NCBI GenBank assembly: GCA_021464525.1
Contig: JADRCO010000360.1
Span: 1 to 36,178, forward strand
Length of the DNA: 36,178 nucleotides
Source of the DNA: Rhizophagus sp. LPA8_4_AMF
Taxonomy: Eukaryota; Glomeromycota; Glomeromycetes; Glomerales; Glomeraceae
Direction of reading: 5' to 3'
The notes under the pieces are model-generated. The model was not told the DNA's origin and searched no databases. It saw only the letters and a list, made by a program, of their open reading frames with translations. Positions within the stretch are counted from its first letter, which is position 1; each line of letters begins with the position of its first letter. The position numbers and the translations under genes are program-made. Shown here in pieces: positions 32,676 through 36,178 of the stretch.

Positions 32676-32838
32676 CTATATAAGGAATCCATTCTATAAC
32701 TTTTCATACATTCAATTGAGCTTCTCGAAACTTGTAAATATATTTATTTCCATTAATCCATTTATCAAAATTCAGTCGAAATCTTTTACTATCGCAGTTT
32801 TTGTAACCAGTTTCTGATCGTTTGTAGTAAAGACAAAT
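32676..32838 (-). pseudogene. TKL kinase N-terminal fragment (copy 6)
   Basis: The minus strand from 32838 reads ICLYYKRSETGYKNCDSKRF, then FDKWINGNKYIYKF and EAQLNV, a TGA, and KVIEWIPY, ending near 32676. Compared with copy 3 the knuckle has lost its first two Cys-bearing positions in part and the WCQ residues, and the start codon is gone. Nothing of the kinase domain remains beyond the WIPY block. It closely matches the copy 3 version of the N-terminus (RSETGYK), so it is probably a partial duplicate of that copy. Confidence 0.85.
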
Positions 32839-34021
32839 GTTTGAAGATTTATGAAACTTTAATCCGGCAAAGATGTAATTATTTACTCCTAATAATTATC
32901 TATATCAAAACAAAAGGCTTATTGTGTATTACTTTATATGGAATTCAATTGAGAATTTGCTTATTCTGCCGTTTTACAAAATTAATTGAACGGCTTATCT
33001 TGTATTACGTCATACGAAATTGTAGAATTACACAAATATTCCATAAAGAATTTACAAATATTGTTACACGTAACTAAGAAACATAGCATTATAGAAACGT
33101 GGCGTAGCTACTTTCGCAATGGAACTTGTGACCCCTTACAAAATCTGGTTTGTTAGAATCCAATAATTATGAAACCTTGTGCCCGTGCACCAAAGTAGAA
33201 GAAGCATTAAAAATATCAAAATGTAAGTCCTGCTTAATTAGCTGCCAAAAAAATAATATACCTAGTACGCTAATATACGAAAGTTTTTAAATAATATTAA
33301 CAATAAAGACCAAGTTGATAAGTTGATAGTTATATTCTATAATGCGGAACACTCATTAGAAATGCGTATAAAATTACTTGCTCAAAATTTTAGGGGTCGC
33401 TGTATGAGTTTTTCGTATGGTAAAAATTTTAATTTTATAACTATTTGAATTGTAAATTTAACAAACTCTGACTTAAAAGTTTTTCGTTTTATTCCGCTGC
33501 CAAAAACTATTCAAGACTAATCCATGAATCACTTTACATAATTTCGCGCGCCCCTAAACCGCCCTTAAACTTAGTTAAATACACTTCCGCCGATATATAA
33601 TATATATTACCAATAAATACATAAAATGTAACTTATTTTAATGAATTGTAATGAAATAAAGTTAAATACTATACTATTAAAAATGAATGCTTAATTTATG
33701 GATTGCAAAATATTTGTATAATTTAATTTCACTATATTTTTTAATACCTTAAAAATAAAATCGCTTTTCTGGAGACTTTATTTATTGCATTATATATATA
33801 AATAAATTTATTACAAATGAAACAAACAAATAAAAATATAGATTACACATCATTCTTAAATTAATTTAAGAAATATGCACAATTTGATTTAAAAAGTAAA
33901 TAAGGTCAATAACAAATAATTCCCTTCTATTTCGTTTCTTCAATCATTTTTTTACTTTGTGAATTAGAGAAATAATTTAATCTTATTTATCCTTTCTACA
34001 ATAATATAGTCAATTTCTTAT
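32839..34021. other. Spacer between the kinase fragment and kinase copy 3
   Basis: No supported gene. The open frame 32841-33077 lies beside the kinase fragment on the opposite strand and has no recognisable content. 33540-33600 is a small GC-richer patch ('tttcgcgcgcccctaaacc'). The rest is AT-rich. Confidence 0.45.
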
Positions 34022-35582
34022 TTAATCAGAAATCAAACAATTTTCTGAAAATTGAAAAGATATAATAAATATTTTTGAGAATAAAAAATTAATATGAATA
34101 TACTAAAAAATTTGGTACAATGCTTTATTACCTAAGCTTTCACTTAAAAGCAACGATGTTTCATTATTAAAATCCTTTTCTTTATCTATTACAAATTTAC
34201 AGCTTAGTTCTTCAAATAAACTTTCATTTATTTTTGCAGAATAATCGATTTTTCTGCTCGTATAACAAGATAATGATGATTTTCGATAATTGGCTCATTA
34301 CCTAAAATGTTAAATGAAGTTAATAAAGTATTTAAAATGTTCATGATTCATTCAATTTATTACTTACTAGGAATAATGGGTATTCTATCATGCAATTCAC
34401 TTTTCGGGTAATATATAAACCAAATCGAAAAAATCTCATACAATTCCTCAGATGTTGGCCTTTTATTTGGATCAGAATCCCAACATCTTTTCATTAACCT
34501 TTCATATACTGATAATGTACCTTTGACAATTTTCGGTCTTAACCCTCTACAAATATCTAAAGAAAGATCAAAATCGTGAGGTCTATCATTAAAGGCAGGA
34601 ACACCAGATGTAAATTCCCACATAATAATTCCAAAAGAATAAATATCAGCGGCCTTAGTATATGGTTTCCCACGTAATACTTCTGGAGCCATATAAGGAA
34701 TCACTCCATAAATTTCATTCGAATTAATAGTTTGATTTACTGGTCTACTTAATCCAAAATCACATATGTAAGAATAAACAATTTCTAAAAGAATATTTCC
34801 GCTACGAAAATCACCATGAACTAAATTACAATCGTGCAAAGTTCTAAGTTGTTATGCAATATCCCTTAAATTCTCAAATTTTTCAAAAGGGTTATACTTT
34901 TTCATTAGTAAATTAGATCTTAAATTTCCATCCTTTACTGAATCCATTACTATCATATAATCTAATGTTTCCGGATCTTGAGTTATTCCATGTATGTTTA
35001 CAACCGAAGTACGAGCTGAATTCATGAATTGTAAATAGTATTTCCACTAAAATTAAATAATTATAAATACGAATAATCATATTAATTGATTAAAATGAAT
35101 ACCTAGAAATAACTTACTTCATTTAAAAAATTATCATTAATAGCTGAAGAATTGTTTAAGCTTTTTAATACAACATGAAATCCCTTCACTTCATTTTTAT
35201 TAAGAGGCAACTTAACATCTTTTTCTTTTGCAATTTCATAATCGGTTTTATTAATATAATTAAGATAGTTGAAACTTCTACTCCATTTTTGGTCTTCTTT
35301 GTCCACATATACTATAAATCCATCTAACCAAATAGCATTATGAACAGTACTAAAACCACCTTTAGTGAGGTATATAATATTTCTTAATCTATTATAAGGA
35401 ATCCACTCTATAACTTCATTATAATTTCTTGATTTCAATTGAACTTCCTGAATAAATTTGCCAATATGTTTATTTCCACTAGTCCATTCATCAAAACTGT
35501 GTTGAAATCTTTTACTATTGCAATTTTGGCACCACTTATAACCAGTTTCTGATCGTTTGCAATAAGTACAAATGTTAAACAT
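34022..35582 (-). pseudogene. TKL kinase (copy 3) with a nonsense codon and a 1-nt frameshift
   Basis: Same four-exon plan as the intact copies: 35582-35118, 35046-34368, 34301-34132, 34044-34022, with the first intron 71 bp. The knuckle is intact (C5, C8, C18, C21); Gly loop YLTKGGFSTVHNAIW; lysine VVLKSLNN; exon 2 opens WKYYLQF. An in-frame TAA at 34854-34852 interrupts the helix before the catalytic loop (DIA-stop-QLRTLH). Downstream VHGDFRSGNILL, ICDFGLSRPV, MAPEVLRGKPY and KRCWDSDPNKRP remain intact. In exon 3 one C is missing near 34274 compared with copies 1 and 2, shifting the frame within the shared HP(L/F)SCYTSRKIDYSAK segment; past the shift the original frame is preserved to ESLENCLISD. 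The conserved downstream sequence suggests recent inactivation. Either lesion could be a sequencing error, though two together make that less likely. Confidence 0.85.
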
Positions 35583-35721
35583 TTTGAAATGCTTGAAAAT
35601 TGCGAAATGAATTAATTCCGACGAAGGTGTATTTATCGATTTTTAATCATATTTATATTAGGCAATCTTGTACTGCATTATGTAGATTTTGTAGAATTAC
35701 ACAAAAAAATTGCTTACAAAT
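35583..35721 (-). promoter_or_regulatory. Immediate 5' flank of kinase copy 3
   Basis: Presumed promoter and 5' UTR by position only. It does not align with the 350-bp flank shared by copies 1 and 2, so this copy has a different upstream region. No motif can be named. Confidence 0.3.
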
Positions 35722-35887
35722 AAATGTTTTATAAAAAACTATTTTAATAAGGATTTTCCTATTACCTTATTTCCAAACAATTATGGTGTAATAAAATTCT
35801 TATAATAAAATGTTTTGCAAAAAACTGTTTTAATGAGGATTTTCCTATACCTTGTTTCCAAACTATTATGATGCAATAAAATTATTA
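35722..35887. repeat. Tandem duplication, period about 86 bp
   Basis: 35722-35807 and 35808-35887 align along their length: AAATGTTTT(AT/GC)AAAAAACT, then TTTTAAT(A/G)AGGATTTTCCTA, ACCTT(A/G)TTTCCAAAC and ATAAAATT in both. Divergence is modest, so the duplication is fairly old. It lies 140 bp upstream of the kinase copy 3 start. Confidence 0.8.
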
Positions 35888-36178
35888 CTAATGTCAATTT
35901 TTAATTGCGATGATGATCACCGCAGGGGAGATTTCTTGAATAAAATTAATAAAGATAAATATTAATAAAAATTACACTAGCAATAGTATAATTAATGTAA
36001 AAGTGATTAAAATGTGAATATATTTACTTTCTTATCATTCTATGATGTTTCGGATGTTTCCAATGATGAAGTAAGTAAGATTAGGCAAGGATTGTTCAGT
36101 AAATTTTTGTGCCTATGTTGACGACGATCATTTGCACAATAAAACAATTAATCCTATTAAGGTTAACTGGGCAAGGGG
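35888..36178. other. Right-edge spacer
   Basis: No gene start or end can be supported. The last 100 bases are less AT-rich and might belong to a feature continuing outside the window. Confidence 0.35.

Noticed and set aside
34360-34839. Reading 34839-34360 as a complete short kinase gene
   Set aside because: It has no ATG start and lacks the N-lobe; it is the part of kinase copy 3 after the nonsense codon.

Overview
The window looks like nuclear DNA of an arbuscular mycorrhizal fungus (Glomeromycotina, most like Rhizophagus). It is strongly A+T-rich, and most genes are cut by short AT-rich GT-AG introns of about 65-100 bp. It carries several copies of a lineage-expanded tyrosine-kinase-like (TKL) protein kinase with an N-terminal CxxC...CxxC knuckle and a 'DKWTSGN' block. 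It also holds a sacsin/BTB-type relic, a MYND gene and low-complexity CGGTTC/GATCCG-rich insertions. The species assignment rests on recognising protein families; no search was run.

Layout. 1-720: tandem exon-like repeats, a CGGTTC-rich element and one copy of a 190-bp dispersed repeat. 1383-3042 (-): intact four-exon kinase (copy 1). 4515-5897 (+): two-exon gene with a possible PD-(D/E)XK nuclease-like C-terminal domain. 6151-6678 (+): small secreted-protein ORF running into a sacsin/BTB pseudogene (6660-8075, +). 8405-9600 (-): kinase relic carrying two insertions and a small internal inversion. 11117-11998 (+): two-exon orphan membrane protein. 12521-13820 (+): kinase pseudogene that has lost its DFG motif. 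15196-17133 (-): intact 11-exon mitochondrial-type HAD phosphatase of the CECR5/HDHD5 family, whose reading frame closes at every junction. 17134-21470: gene-poor, with a palindromic MITE at 21130-21299. 21471-23330 (-): single-exon 619-aa MYND zinc-finger protein. 23331-28647: gene-poor, with one unidentified coding relic near 26.1-26.6 kb. 28648-30315 (-): intact kinase (copy 2), duplicated together with its promoter region. 31548-32052: pyrimidine-rich tract followed by a GC-richer array of tiled hairpins. 32676-32838 (-): kinase N-terminal relic. 34022-35582 (-): kinase copy 3 with a nonsense codon and a 1-nt frameshift.

How it works together. There is no operon-like logic. The dominant theme is birth and death of one signalling-kinase family: two intact copies, one with two disabling lesions, one badly broken and two fragments. 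The two intact copies share 250 bp of exact identity, which suggests recent conversion or duplication. The HAD and MYND genes are independent single genes. The strongest candidate for something undescribed is the tandem hairpin array at 31.7-32.05 kb, where two repeat units differ by compensatory base changes that preserve a stem. Second is the in-place microinversion inside the 8.4-9.6 kb kinase relic.
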